DNA of 64,000 nt. Origin: Fictibacillus sp. FJAT-27399. GTDB lineage: Bacteria; Bacillota; Bacilli; Bacillales; Fictibacillaceae. Shown piece after piece: positions 36,344 to 44,773 of this stretch. Within the stretch, counting starts at the first letter, position 1. Each line of letters begins with the position of its first letter. The stretch covers positions 1,269,139 through 1,333,138 of the forward strand of contig NZ_LMVC01000002.1 in assembly GCF_001510655.1 (NCBI RefSeq), in the 5' to 3' direction. The position numbers and the translations under genes are program-made. Under the pieces are notes generated by a model. It saw only the letters and a program-made list of their open reading frames with translations, did no database searches and had not been told where the DNA came from.

Positions 36344-36547
36344 TTATAATTCTTCAAAATCACCTTTCGTAAGCATTTCATAGTACTCTGTTTCTTCAAT
36401 CTTTCCTTTTCCGTCACAGTATTCACATGCTATATCTGTATCAAATTCTCCCGTTCCCTCACATTCAGGACATGCGATATACTCATCCTCCTCTAATGAA
36501 GATGATCTAAATTGAAAGAGCGAAAGAAGTTTTTCTAAAATAGCCAC
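36344..36547 (-). CDS. Small DnaJ-type zinc-finger protein
   Basis: 67 residues with two CxxCxGxG motifs (CPECEGTG and CEYCDGKG), the zinc-binding repeat of the DnaJ central domain, and an acidic C-terminus. The GTG at 36547 is chosen because AAAGAGGCG is correctly spaced; upstream residues in the same frame look non-coding. Standalone proteins of this type are common in bacilli and of unknown function. A broken relative occurs in the mobile element at 52384-52485. Confidence 0.7.
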   Translation of the reverse strand: MAILEKLLSLFQFRSSSLEEDEYIACPECEGTGEFDTDIACEYCDGKGKIEETEYYEMLTKGDFEEL

Positions 36548-36675
36548 AGTGTATCGCCTCTTTTTAAAGATTTGATGGTTCAGTTCACCTGAACCTTGTG
36601 TCAACTGTAGCATGTAAAATCCTTTATTTTTGGTTTTTCATTTATTATTAATGTTCTCCTCAGCAAAATTTAATG

Positions 36676-38043
36676 TTATGCCTCTTGAGTCGTTTGGTAA
36701 AAAATCGGAATTCGTAATTCAACCTCTGTCCCTTTTCCTTCCCTGCTTTTTATATCAATATCGCCTCGATGAAGCTTCATAATGATTTTAGCAATGGATA
36801 ACCCGAGGCCTGTTCCTCCCGTTTCCCTGGATCTTGCCTTATCCACACGGTAAAATCGTTCAAAAATGTGGGTGACATCCTCTTCTGGTATACCGATTCC
36901 ATAATCTTTTACATGAATAAAGGCTTGCCCTTCTTTTTGGCGGACCGTGACTTCTATTTTGGCTTTGCTGTATTTTATCGCATTATCGAGAACGATGATG
37001 ATTACCTGTTTCATCTTTAATTCATCAGCTTCAACATACACTGGCGGATTTTCCTGATGAAAGAGGATTTCCCGTTTATAAATACTTTTCAGCTGTTTGG
37101 CAAGGCTTTCGCAAACTTGAGTAAGATTTACTTTTTTAACATGTAATGTGGTTTCATTTTCAGATGAGGCCAGATCAAGCAGTGTCTCTGTCATTTTTTG
37201 CATCCTCATCGCTTCCTGATGAATGGCTTCTATCGCTTCTTTTGAGAGTTTTTCGTTTTTTAATCCTCTTCTTCTTAATAAGTTCGCATAGCTGCCAATA
37301 ACCGTGATTGGCGTTTTCAACTCATGAGAGGCATCAGAAACAAATTGCTTCTGCCGTTCAATATTTTCTTGCAATCTGCTGATCATGTGATTAAATGTGT
37401 TGGCAAGGGTATAGAGTTCATCCTTCGATCGATTTTGGATAAATATCGTTTTAGGAACCCCGCTCTGTTCAATGTCCTCCATCGTTCTAATCATTCTGGA
37501 GATTGGCTTCATGATCACGTTGGAAAGCAACCTTCCTCCTGCCAAAGAGAGCAGAATCGTAATGGCTGAACATGCCGCTAAGATTGATAATAGCTTGTCT
37601 TTCTTCACTTCAAGCCCTGTTACCCTCTGTGCAATCTCCATCGTATAGGAAACATTGTGATTCGTTGAGATGGGAACGCGGACAAACTGGAACTGTTCTT
37701 CACCGATCTGCCGGAGCTCGGATTCCTCTTTGGGTGAAAATTCCGCTTTTACCTTTGCCAAGTCTTGATCATCTGTAATTTGCTTGGTGACCACTGAATT
37801 CTTATCTACTAAACGGATAAAAGAATGATCCGACAGATAGACTTCCAACAAGTCCTTAGTCAGAACTCCTGAACCCTGATTTTCTGTTTTTTTAATAATC
37901 TCGTGAGCCTTCTGAATGAGGAACCGTTCTTCAATATTGCCGATGGTTTTCATAAATGTAAAAAAAACAAGAACATTCATGATGAGAAGGATAAAGACCA
38001 GCCAGGCTGTTGTTAAGATGTTGATCTTTGTGGTGATTTTCAC
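36676..38043 (-). CDS. Sensor histidine kinase
   Basis: 455 residues. Two membrane segments (about 9-31 and 158-178) flank an extracytoplasmic sensor region, then a HAMP region, a HisKA box SDASHELKTPITVI with the phospho-histidine, and HATPase boxes (VLDNAIKYSKAKI, DYGIGIPEEDV, GGTGLGLSI). The architecture resembles ArlS-type kinases. The start is GTG at 38043, one base after the response regulator stop, with GGAGAAGTAAA before it. It is co-transcribed with the regulator. Confidence 0.9.
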   Translation of the reverse strand: MKITTKINILTTAWLVFILLIMNVLVFFTFMKTIGNIEERFLIQKAHEIIKKTENQGSGVLTKDLLEVYLSDHSFIRLVDKNSVVTKQITDDQDLAKVKAEFSPKEESELRQIGEEQFQFVRVPISTNHNVSYTMEIAQRVTGLEVKKDKLLSILAACSAITILLSLAGGRLLSNVIMKPISRMIRTMEDIEQSGVPKTIFIQNRSKDELYTLANTFNHMISRLQENIERQKQFVSDASHELKTPITVIGSYANLLRRRGLKNEKLSKEAIEAIHQEAMRMQKMTETLLDLASSENETTLHVKKVNLTQVCESLAKQLKSIYKREILFHQENPPVYVEADELKMKQVIIIVLDNAIKYSKAKIEVTVRQKEGQAFIHVKDYGIGIPEEDVTHIFERFYRVDKARSRETGGTGLGLSIAKIIMKLHRGDIDIKSREGKGTEVELRIPIFYQTTQEA

Positions 38044-38044
38044 T

Positions 38045-38746
38045 TTACTTCTCCTTCATGGTGTAACCGACACCACGAACGGTCTGAATTAATGGATCGG
38101 ATGAATCATCTTCGAGTTTTTTCCTCAGGTGCCGGATATAAACATCGATCACATTGGTTTCTCCTTCAAATTCATAGCCCCAAACATTCGTTAATATTCC
38201 TTCGCGTGTAACGATCTTATTTTTATGATGAAGAAGATAAACAAGCAAGTCATATTCTTTTGGAGTAAGTGATATGCTTTCTCCACTTCTTGTCACTTCC
38301 CTTGATTCTGTGTTCACACTTAAATCCTTAATCGAAAGCTTCGGCTGCTGGTTTCGGTCCGCTTGCCAGCTGATGATGGAAGAGTGATAGCGGATGGAGG
38401 ACCGCACTCGCGCCAGCAGCTCTTCAATCTCGAACGGCTTCGTGACATAATCGTTCGCTCCCAGATCCAGGCCCATCACTTTATCCAGGGTTGTATTTCG
38501 GGCAGTTAATAAAATTACCGGTGTATGGCTGCCTGCTTTTCGCAGCCTTCTTAACACTTCTATTCCGCTCAGTTTCGGAAGCATGACATCCAAAAGGATC
38601 AAATTATAATTTTCTCCTAGTGCATTCTCCAGTCCTGACAAGCCATCATGCTCGATGTGGACTTCATAATCCTCATATTCCAGTTCTATTTTAAGGACTT
38701 TAGCAATCTGCACTTCATCTTCCACGACTAGAATCCGTTGTTTCAC
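38045..38746 (-). CDS. OmpR-family response regulator
   Basis: 233 residues: a receiver domain (VVEDEVQIAKVL, LILLDVMLPKLSG with the phospho-aspartate, VILLTARNT, DYVTKPFEIEELLARV) and a winged-helix effector (TPKEYDLLVYLLHHKNKIV, NVIDVYIRHLRKKLE). It is transcribed divergently from the PAP2-DedA gene pair, 185 bp away, and may control it. Confidence 0.92.
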   Translation of the reverse strand: MKQRILVVEDEVQIAKVLKIELEYEDYEVHIEHDGLSGLENALGENYNLILLDVMLPKLSGIEVLRRLRKAGSHTPVILLTARNTTLDKVMGLDLGANDYVTKPFEIEELLARVRSSIRYHSSIISWQADRNQQPKLSIKDLSVNTESREVTRSGESISLTPKEYDLLVYLLHHKNKIVTREGILTNVWGYEFEGETNVIDVYIRHLRKKLEDDSSDPLIQTVRGVGYTMKEK

Positions 38747-38931
38747 TACATCTCACCTCTTTAATGCTGTACTATTATTTTTCAACTTTATCATGAGACA
38801 CGTTTCAAACTTCTTATTTTAATTGAATTTTAATGTTGTCTTCAGTGTTTTTTCAGTTTACAGAACTATACTTAATTTTTGATACAGAATCATCCACACC
38901 TGAGATTCTATGTATGTAAGGAGAGAAATGT

Positions 38932-39528
38932 ATGAATGATATTATCTTTCAATGGATCAACAGCTTGGCAAATCAATCGGTCTTTTTCGATAAAAGTATG
39001 ATTTTGCTGACCAACAGTGTGCCCTATTTAGCCGTAGCCATGATCTTGCTGCTATGGTTTATTCCAGGAACGTCACACCATATAGAAAATAAACGTACCG
39101 CGATATATGCTGGATGTACAACTGCCTTCGCGCTTTTGCTGAATCTCATCTTACACCTTGTTTACTATCATCCACGCCCGTTTGCCGTCCACCATGTACA
39201 CAAACTGATTCCACACTCCATGGATTCTTCTTTTGTAAGTGATCATGCCATAGTAGTATTCTCTATCGCATGGATTTTATGGATGAGGGGCAGCCGTTGG
39301 CGTGTGCCTGTCCTCTGCTGGGCGGTAGTGATTGGAATTTCACGTATCTTTGTTGGTGTTCATTACCCGGCTGATATTGCAGGCAGTGCAGTAATTGCTT
39401 ATGCATGTGGATATTTGGTCGTGCGGTTTTCAGCTAAGCTGGAATTTTTCGTACAGTTTATCTTGAACGTGTACCGCAGAGTAAATTTCTTTGAAACAGA
39501 TGAACTTGAAAGAAAAGAAAAACTATAA
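38932..39528 (+). CDS. PAP2-family phosphatase (undecaprenyl-diphosphate phosphatase type)
   Basis: 198 residues with about five membrane segments. The three phosphatase motifs are YYHPRPFAVH (C1-like), FVSDHA (C2, SxxH) and GVHYPADIAGS (C3). This is the BcrC arrangement; BcrC dephosphorylates undecaprenyl diphosphate outside the membrane and contributes to bacitracin tolerance. It is followed 22 bp later by a DedA gene. Confidence 0.85.
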   Translation: MNDIIFQWINSLANQSVFFDKSMILLTNSVPYLAVAMILLLWFIPGTSHHIENKRTAIYAGCTTAFALLLNLILHLVYYHPRPFAVHHVHKLIPHSMDSSFVSDHAIVVFSIAWILWMRGSRWRVPVLCWAVVIGISRIFVGVHYPADIAGSAVIAYACGYLVVRFSAKLEFFVQFILNVYRRVNFFETDELERKEKL

Positions 39529-39550
39529 CCTATTGTGGAAGTGATCACAC

Positions 39551-40141
39551 ATGGAACAGCACATCAGTTATCTTCTTGCACATTTTGGTTATTTCGGGAT
39601 TATTATGGCTTTGATTGGAGGAATTGTGGGGCTTCCTGTACCTGACGAGCTGTTCCTCACTTTTATTGGATATCATATCTTTAAAGGTGAGATGGCCTAC
39701 ATTCCAGCTTTACTCAGTGCATGGGCTGGATCGGCTGCAGGAATATCCATCAGCTATCTTTTAGGCGTTAAATTAGGTTTACCGTTTTTAAAGAAATTCG
39801 GCCCGAAACTTCATCTTACTGAGGATAAAATCGATACAGCAAAAAAACTTTATGATAAATACGGTCCCTTCCTATTATTTATCGGTTACTTTATACCGGG
39901 TGTAAGACATTTGACCGCTTATCTTGCGGGCATAAATGGTTACTCGTTCCGAAAATTCTCCTTTTTCGCTTATACAGGCGCCCTGATCTGGACCATTACG
40001 TTCCTGACCTTTGGATACCTTCTCGGAAACCAATGGAAATCCATAGAGATGTATATGTCAAAATTCAGTGTAATCCTTGTGATGCTGATGGCATTCATCT
40101 TGCTTGCTGTTTTTGTGATTAAAAAAAGAAAAACGATTTAA
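39551..40141 (+). CDS. DedA-family membrane protein
   Basis: 196 residues, DedA/SNARE-associated family: GLPVPDELFLTFIGYH, LLGVKLGLPFLKKFG and FIGYFIPGVRHLTAYLAGINGYS with the conserved Arg. Some DedA proteins flip undecaprenyl phosphate back across the membrane. Directly following a BcrC-type phosphatase gene, that role is attractive: one enzyme makes the monophosphate outside and the other returns it. Confidence 0.85.
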   Translation: MEQHISYLLAHFGYFGIIMALIGGIVGLPVPDELFLTFIGYHIFKGEMAYIPALLSAWAGSAAGISISYLLGVKLGLPFLKKFGPKLHLTEDKIDTAKKLYDKYGPFLLFIGYFIPGVRHLTAYLAGINGYSFRKFSFFAYTGALIWTITFLTFGYLLGNQWKSIEMYMSKFSVILVMLMAFILLAVFVIKKRKTI

Positions 40142-40146
40142 GTTCG

Positions 40147-40184
40147 AAGCCTCAGCCCTTTAAATATCAGGGCTGGGGCTTTTG
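40147..40184 (+). terminator. Terminator after the DedA gene
   Basis: AGCC-CAGCCCT / AGGGCTG-GGCT stem followed by TTTTG. Confidence 0.8.
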
Positions 40185-40292
40185 TCTTATAAATCCTTCT
40201 CACCATATCTTAACCTAAACATATTCTGTATTACCACCACCATGGGCATAAGCCCGTTTAAGGAATATGAAACGATGAAGGGAGAGAAAAAA

Positions 40293-40780
40293 ATGGGCGT
40301 TGAACTTACAGCGCTTCATTGGATTTATGTCGTGTTCATCTTTTTGATTATCGGCTTTATGGTATTAAGACGGGATACGACCCTGGTCTGTATCATCGGG
40401 ATCTTCTTAATTGCCATAACGGCTACAGGCTCGTTAAGTGCTTCCGTCAGCAGCATCTTCAACAGCTTTGCTTATGCAATCACTGAGCTGCTCTCTACTA
40501 TCCTGGTCATCTCGATTATCGTGGCGATGAGCAAAACGCTGACGGCTACAGGGATTAATGATGTCATGATCTCCCCGTTTTCAAAGCTGATACGGACTCC
40601 CGCTCTTGCCTACTGGACGATTGGGATTCTCATGATGATCATCTCCTGGTTTTTCTGGCCTTCTCCTGCTGTTGCCTTGATGGGAGCCGTCCTGCTTCCT
40701 GTCGCAATACGTGCCGGGCTCCCCGCTCTCGGTGTGGCGATGGCGATGAACCTCTTCGGACATGGAATTGCATTGTCTGG
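40293..40780 (+). pseudogene. Multipass permease gene, 5' part (split by the element)
   Basis: From ATG at 40293 (AGGGAGAG upstream) the frame encodes MGVELTALHWIYVVFIFLII and about 163 residues with several membrane helices, ending at NLFGHGIALSG where the mobile element begins. The protein resumes in frame at 55207 as DYVIQAAPKL after removal of 40781-55206. The restored protein would be about 466 residues. It looks like a GntP/DcuC-like ion transporter, but I cannot name a substrate. The frame continues into the element to a stop at 40901, giving a truncated protein. Confidence 0.88.
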
Positions 40781-40806
40781 AGAAAAAGTATGTTATTATA
40801 AAGTAC
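40753..40806. other. attL: left junction of the integrative element
   Basis: The GG at 40779-40780 is the shared core dinucleotide. Host sequence (half attB) lies to the left; to the right the 26 bp 40781-40806 form the right arm of attP and are the imperfect reverse complement of the arm at 55179-55204 (18 of 26 positions match). Confidence 0.85.
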
Positions 40807-40837
40807 ATACATATCATACTAAATGGAGTGAAACACT

Positions 40838-42358
40838 TTGTATACACCATTCTCACAAGCTGACTATAAGCCTTCTGATAAGCCTAAAGCATTGTATTTA
40901 AGGAAGTCAAAGAAAAGTAGCGGTAAAACCGAAACAGAAACTATAGAAAGCCATATGAAGCGATTGATTGACTTCTGCAAGGAACAGGGCTGGAATGATT
41001 ATGTTATCTATAATGACTATGTGGCAAAGTCTACAAACGTAAAGAGAGAAGAATATAGAAAGATGTTAAAGGCTTGTTTAGAAGGAAAGCATGATTTAAT
41101 TATTGTTGTGGAAGAATCAAGACTATATCGTTCAGTCAATGAACAAACGAATGTTTATGAAGCAGTAAAAGGTACAGATATTGTTATTCTTTCCATACGT
41201 GAAGGGTATATTTTCCCTAACGACAAGAATCAGTTTCTACCTAATATCCTTCGTGGTGCTATGAATGAACAGGAACTATTGAACTTTGCTTATAGAATGA
41301 ATATAAAAGTTTTGGCAAGTGCTAAGGAAGGTAGCTATGTCAATAAGTCACCTTTCGGTTACTTCAAAGATAAGGACAAGCTGATACCACACCCTATTGA
41401 AAGCAAGACATTTAGGTATATTGTGGACAAGGTATTAGAAGGATATGTAATAGCTGAGATCATTGGACAACTTAACCAACTGGGATATACCACTAAGTCT
41501 AATAAGAAATGGAAAGACGTTGGTACAATTACACGAATGTTGGCTAATCGTGTTTATTTAGGTGAAAGTCACTATTACAGTAAGATGTTTGGAGAAGATG
41601 TTATTGTTAGAGATACCCACCAGCCTTTATTAACAATAGAGGAATATCAAGAAGTGCATAATATGATTAAGTCACGCAGTAGGAATCCACAAGGAATCCG
41701 TTACACTAAAATAAATACTGTACTGGATAGATTAGTGGTATGTGGTATGTGTGGAAATAGATTACCTATTCATAAGTCATGGACTAATAAAGAAGGCGTT
41801 ACATCTTATCAGATTGGAAAATGTCAGAAGGTTATCGGTGAATTTAACGAAAAGAAATGTCCTAATAGATCAATTTCCATGAAGGAACTACTTCCCCACT
41901 TTTATATAGCTGTTGAAAGCTATAAGGAAGCGTTAAGAGAAGAAATAAAAAGCGTTGATATAGATACCACCAATGATAAGAAAATCAGCGTTATGAATCA
42001 AATAAAGGACATTAAAGTCCGTATGGCTGAAATACAAACTGAAATACAAAATGCAAAAAGTTATTTAATCAAAGGAATTTTATCGGAAGCAGACTATGTA
42101 GGATTAGTACCACCATTAGAGAAGGACGCAAAAGAATTGAATATGACACTAGAGTATAACGAGAGGCTACTGGCTAGTTTAAATGATTATGATAGAGGTT
42201 CAGTTATTCAAAATGCTGTTGATTCGCTATATAACATTGAGAACGAAAGCATTGAAAATCAAAATAGGATATACAGACTACTGTTTGAACACCTAGAATT
42301 AGTAAATACAGTAGATGAATTTGAAATAAGACTAAAAGAAAAGGACGTCTCCAATTAG
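40838..42358 (+). CDS. Large serine recombinase (integrase)
   Basis: 506 residues. The resolvase N-terminal domain has the active-site motif YLRKSKKSSG (Ser24) and VVEESRLYRS; the recombinase domain is about 150-270 (VLEGYVIAEIIGQLNQLGYTTK). A zinc ribbon (CGMCGNR, then CQKV...KKCPNR) and a long coiled coil (about 375-450) follow. These features define large serine integrases, which join attP to attB without host factors. The TTG at 40838 follows TGGAGTG at nine bases. It starts 58 bp inside the element, next to attL, as expected for the integrase of this element. Confidence 0.93.
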   Translation: MYTPFSQADYKPSDKPKALYLRKSKKSSGKTETETIESHMKRLIDFCKEQGWNDYVIYNDYVAKSTNVKREEYRKMLKACLEGKHDLIIVVEESRLYRSVNEQTNVYEAVKGTDIVILSIREGYIFPNDKNQFLPNILRGAMNEQELLNFAYRMNIKVLASAKEGSYVNKSPFGYFKDKDKLIPHPIESKTFRYIVDKVLEGYVIAEIIGQLNQLGYTTKSNKKWKDVGTITRMLANRVYLGESHYYSKMFGEDVIVRDTHQPLLTIEEYQEVHNMIKSRSRNPQGIRYTKINTVLDRLVVCGMCGNRLPIHKSWTNKEGVTSYQIGKCQKVIGEFNEKKCPNRSISMKELLPHFYIAVESYKEALREEIKSVDIDTTNDKKISVMNQIKDIKVRMAEIQTEIQNAKSYLIKGILSEADYVGLVPPLEKDAKELNMTLEYNERLLASLNDYDRGSVIQNAVDSLYNIENESIENQNRIYRLLFEHLELVNTVDEFEIRLKEKDVSN

Positions 42359-42372
42359 GAAGCGTCCTTCTT
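42341..42372. terminator. Terminator between converging integrase and small gene
   Basis: AAGGACG / CGTCCTT stem with inner TCC/GGA pairing, followed by T-rich sequence. The stop codons of both genes lie inside the stem. Confidence 0.7.
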
Positions 42373-42480
42373 TGTTTCTGTATTTGATTGAGATAATTTT
42401 ACGATTGCCTCAGCTACTTGTTTATAGTTAGGATTAGTGGCTTTGATTATGGTTACTTTCGGCATACGTTTATTTTTCAT
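42355..42480 (-). CDS. Small protein (41 aa), unknown
   Basis: Minus-strand frame MKNKRMPKVTIIKATNPNYK, then QVAEAIVKLSQSNTETKKDA S. GGGGTGATG lies six bases before the ATG. It converges on the integrase gene with a 4-bp overlap. Basic N-terminus and one amphipathic helix. No family is recognised. Confidence 0.6.
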   Translation of the reverse strand: MKNKRMPKVTIIKATNPNYKQVAEAIVKLSQSNTETKKDAS

Positions 42481-42487
42481 AATCACA

Positions 42488-42562
42488 TCACCCCACGTAA
42501 GCCATAATATTCAGATTGATTATTTTGGTTTTAAATTTTCTACTTCTTTTTATTTCTTTCAT
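42488..42562 (-). CDS. Possible 24-aa peptide upstream of the 41-aa gene
   Basis: MKEIKRSRKFKTKIINLNIM then AYVG, with GAGGTG nine bases before the ATG and its stop seven bases before the next start. Very basic. The coupling to the 41-aa gene is the only support, so it may be only a leader. Confidence 0.3.
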   Translation of the reverse strand: MKEIKRSRKFKTKIINLNIMAYVG

Positions 42563-42946
42563 CTGTACCAGCACCTCGTTGAATTTATTTATTCAAAGAA
42601 GCACTTGCGAAAGACTGTCATTTTAGGACAAGTTAGTTTATCTTTGTTTGTCCTATTGTTTGTCTTTAAGTACCTCTCACTTAGGTACTTTCAAATTCAG
42701 TATGTTTTAGGACATGGAAAATAAAAGAATTATAGATTGCAATAAAATTTCACCTGATAGCCTGTAAAACCCCCTATCCCCAAAGAAGGACTAATAGGGA
42801 AATCTTTTATAGGTTTCCTACGGTGAATAATGACATTGGATTGATCTTTCCTTTTAGCTAAGGTGTGGCTTTGTTGCCAGGCCTTTTTTATTTACAGCAA
42901 TTGCAATTTTATTGCACCTAACAAAACTATGAAGAAGGTGAACAGC
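42563..42946. other. Non-coding control region with hairpins
   Basis: No convincing gene. It contains the inverted repeats AGGACAA/TTGTCCT (42625-42654) and AAGTACCT/AGGTACTT (42668-42690), and the pair TGCAATAAAAT (about 42738) and ATTTTATTGCA (about 42907) either side of the promoter region of the XRE gene. A GTAAAACCCCCTATCC motif at 42764 recurs near the right end of the element at 54714. Confidence 0.5.
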
Positions 42947-43228
42947 TTGGAAGATAATAACCGTATTCCATACGGACAACTAGACAACTTAGATTATCGC
43001 TATATTCGACAAGTTCGATTCCTAAGGAACAAGACGCTAAAGCAAATGGAAGAATTTATGGGTGTAGACGATTCTGTTATTAGTCGTCTTGAAAATGGAC
43101 ATTTAGAATTTACACCTATTTATCAGGAACGTTTTAAGGACGCTATGAAGCGTTTAAGAGTATCAAATATTGAGGTTGCTAGTATCCGTAAAATACTAGA
43201 AATGAAGTCACAACGAGGCTATAAGTGA
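42947..43228 (+). CDS. XRE-family HTH regulator
   Basis: 93 residues from TTG at 42947, six bases after GAAGGTG. The HTH is YIRQVRFLRNKTLKQMEEFM followed by GVDDSVISRLENGH, the Cro/CI-type fold. Small regulators of this kind usually control the early genes or excision of an element. The inverted repeats upstream are candidate operators. Its stop overlaps the next ATG (TGATG). Confidence 0.8.
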   Translation: MEDNNRIPYGQLDNLDYRYIRQVRFLRNKTLKQMEEFMGVDDSVISRLENGHLEFTPIYQERFKDAMKRLRVSNIEVASIRKILEMKSQRGYK

Positions 43229-43305
43229 TGATTACAGTTATCTTGCTATTGCTGTTAAAGGGTTTAGTTGTGGTTAAAGAAAAGCAACAAATTGAAGTTA
43301 ACTAA
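43228..43305 (+). CDS. Tiny membrane peptide (25 aa)
   Basis: MITVILLLLLKGLVVVKEKQ then QIEVN: one hydrophobic helix and a charged tail. The ATG overlaps the stop of the XRE gene, so translation would be coupled. It is too short to classify; type I toxin or small phage membrane peptides look similar. Confidence 0.4.
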   Translation: MITVILLLLLKGLVVVKEKQQIEVN

Positions 43306-43328
43306 AAATTATAAGGTGGTTATCTATT

Positions 43329-43685
43329 ATGGAAAATTTTAATCCTGAATTTATTAAAAAATTGGCAATGGGTGATGAATCAGCACATGAGGAAATTATA
43401 TCTTTACCATTAACAGTTCGTATGGCTTTAGGTACAGCGGTGGATAAGATGAAACGTGATGAAAATATCGTTCCTATGGACGGTGGAAAAATGTCAATTT
43501 ACGAACAAAAAACAAATTCTTATTCAAATGATGAAGAAGTGGCGAACGCATTGGCAGAACGTAACCGTATATTACGTGAAGCTGAGGAACGCAGAGAACA
43601 GATTAGACAAGAACATTTAGAGAGGGAAATTAAGGCAAGGGTTGAACGTGCAAGGGCTGGACTTACTATGAATGACAGACGCTAA
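43329..43685 (+). CDS. Unknown protein with charged coiled coil (118 aa)
   Basis: Starts MENFNPEFIKKLAMGDESAH behind AAGGTGG. The N-terminal half is helical. The C-terminal half (about 75-110) is an E/R-rich heptad region (ERNRILREAEERREQIRQEH) typical of a coiled coil. No family is recognised. Part of the small-gene run after the XRE regulator. Confidence 0.65.
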   Translation: MENFNPEFIKKLAMGDESAHEEIISLPLTVRMALGTAVDKMKRDENIVPMDGGKMSIYEQKTNSYSNDEEVANALAERNRILREAEERREQIRQEHLEREIKARVERARAGLTMNDRR

Positions 43686-43701
43686 TTAAGGACGCGATTG
43701 T

Positions 43702-43833
43702 ATGAAGTATGATAAGGCATTCATTAAAGCTGTGGCTAAAGGTGAACAGATGGCAATAGTTAAAATGCTGACACCTGAACAGGCTTTTGAATTAGGATTA
43801 CAAGTGAAGAAATACGAACAAGACAAGAAATAA
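43702..43833 (+). CDS. Small protein (43 aa), unknown
   Basis: MKYDKAFIKAVAKGEQMAIV, then KMLTPEQAFELGLQVKKYEQ DKK. AAGGA lies about ten bases before the ATG and a strong terminator follows the stop. The FIKAVAKGE and LTPEQAFELG phrases echo FIKKLAMGD and LPLTVRMALG of the 118-aa protein just upstream, so the two may be related. Function unknown. Confidence 0.6.
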   Translation: MKYDKAFIKAVAKGEQMAIVKMLTPEQAFELGLQVKKYEQDKK

Positions 43834-43847
43834 TTCTCTCAAAAAAT

Positions 43848-43884
43848 AGACCGTTGGCATTTAATTTGCTGACGGTCTTTTTCT
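43848..43884 (+). terminator. Terminator after the 43-aa gene
   Basis: AGACCGT / ACGGTCT separated by 17 bases, followed by T5. Confidence 0.85.
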
Positions 43885-43909
43885 ATTACTTTAAAAGGTG
43901 GTTATTCAA

Positions 43910-44260
43910 ATGGAACAGAGTATTAAACAATTAGTAACTTCATCATGTGCGAACTATATAAACGGTAAATGTATTTTATTAGACAGAGAATGTCAACTTA
44001 TTTCAGGTGGTGAATATCGAGGTAAAAAGATACCAGCTAGCGACTGTTCATGTACTTACTTTGAAAAGTCAGTGTTACCAGCTAATAAAACTTTAGAGGC
44101 TATATATTATGGCAAACAATCTGTACAAAACAAGTCATGTAAGGGCTGTGGTAAAGGATTTAACTCAGTATCAAATAGGGCTGTTTATTGCGGTGATAGT
44201 TGCAGAAGATCAGCAAGGCGTTCAACGTTTATTAAAGCTAATCAAAAACGTACTAAGTAA
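43910..44260 (+). CDS. Cysteine-rich VLP-type protein with zinc finger
   Basis: 116 residues from ATG at 43910, seven bases after AAGGTGG. The first part, CANYINGKCILLDRECQLIS followed by DCSCTYFEKSVLP, resembles the cysteine-rich domain with a conserved VLP motif seen in Gram-positive mobile elements. The second part, CKGCGKGF...YCGDSCRRSARRS, is a zinc finger like those in phage and plasmid proteins. Probably nucleic-acid binding. Its stop is the first base of a long inverted repeat. Confidence 0.65.
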   Translation: MEQSIKQLVTSSCANYINGKCILLDRECQLISGGEYRGKKIPASDCSCTYFEKSVLPANKTLEAIYYGKQSVQNKSCKGCGKGFNSVSNRAVYCGDSCRRSARRSTFIKANQKRTK

Positions 44261-44358
44261 CAACAGTTAGAACTAAATAAAGCCTATTATATCAAGGGTT
44301 TCAGAGGTTGAAATTTAACGCGGAAGGGTTTTATACCTATCCGTTTTCTAACTGTTGT
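44260..44358. repeat. Long-spaced inverted repeat
   Basis: ACAACAGTTAGAA (44260-44272) and TTCTAACTGTTGT (44346-44358) are perfect inverted copies 73 bp apart. The interval holds AAGCCTATTATATCAAGGG, which recurs with few changes near 54495. Confidence 0.75.
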
Positions 44359-44389
44359 TTAACTAAATCAATAAAGGTGGTAAATCAAT

Positions 44390-44773
44390 ATGAATAAATC
44401 AGAATTTGAAGGTAAATTACATGAGGTTTACGGTGACACTGTAAAGCCCCTGTCAGCCTAAATAAATAAACAAGCTACAATGTGCTTTAAGTGTAAAAAG
44501 TGTGGACTAAGATTTTTTGGTAATCCTATCCATATGGTAGGTAAAAAACACCAGCGACACGTCTGTAACATGCCTTATGGCGATACAGACGGTACAAGAC
44601 TAGGAAACGTTGGGGGTAAAAATAAAGCTAGAAAAAAAAAGAACTTTACTTTAACCCTTGAACAATTTCACCAACTAGTATGGGAAGATCACTCACCCCA
44701 AGAAATAGCTAAACAAATGCAAGTGAACCCTGACATCATAATTAACTACTTCAAGGACGAGGGGCTGATCTAA
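44390..44773 (+). pseudogene. Zinc-finger/HTH protein gene interrupted by an in-frame TAA
   Basis: From ATG at 44390 (AAAGGTGG upstream) the frame reads MNKSEFEGKLHEVYGDTVKP LSA and meets TAA at 44459-44461. It then stays open in the same frame: INKQATMCFKCKKCGLRFFG and on to a stop at 44773. The continuous reading has a helical start, a CxxCxxC...H...C zinc site and a C-terminal HTH-like segment (FHQLVWEDHSPQEIAKQMQV). The residue at the stop would sit in LSAxINKQ, where Tyr (TAT/TAC) is one base away. Either a nonsense mutation, two ORFs, or recoding; mutation is most likely. Confidence 0.6.

Noticed and set aside
42437..42724. 95-residue plus-strand ORF after the integrase
   Set aside because: It overlaps better-supported minus-strand genes, lacks a ribosome site and its sequence looks like translated non-coding AT-rich DNA.
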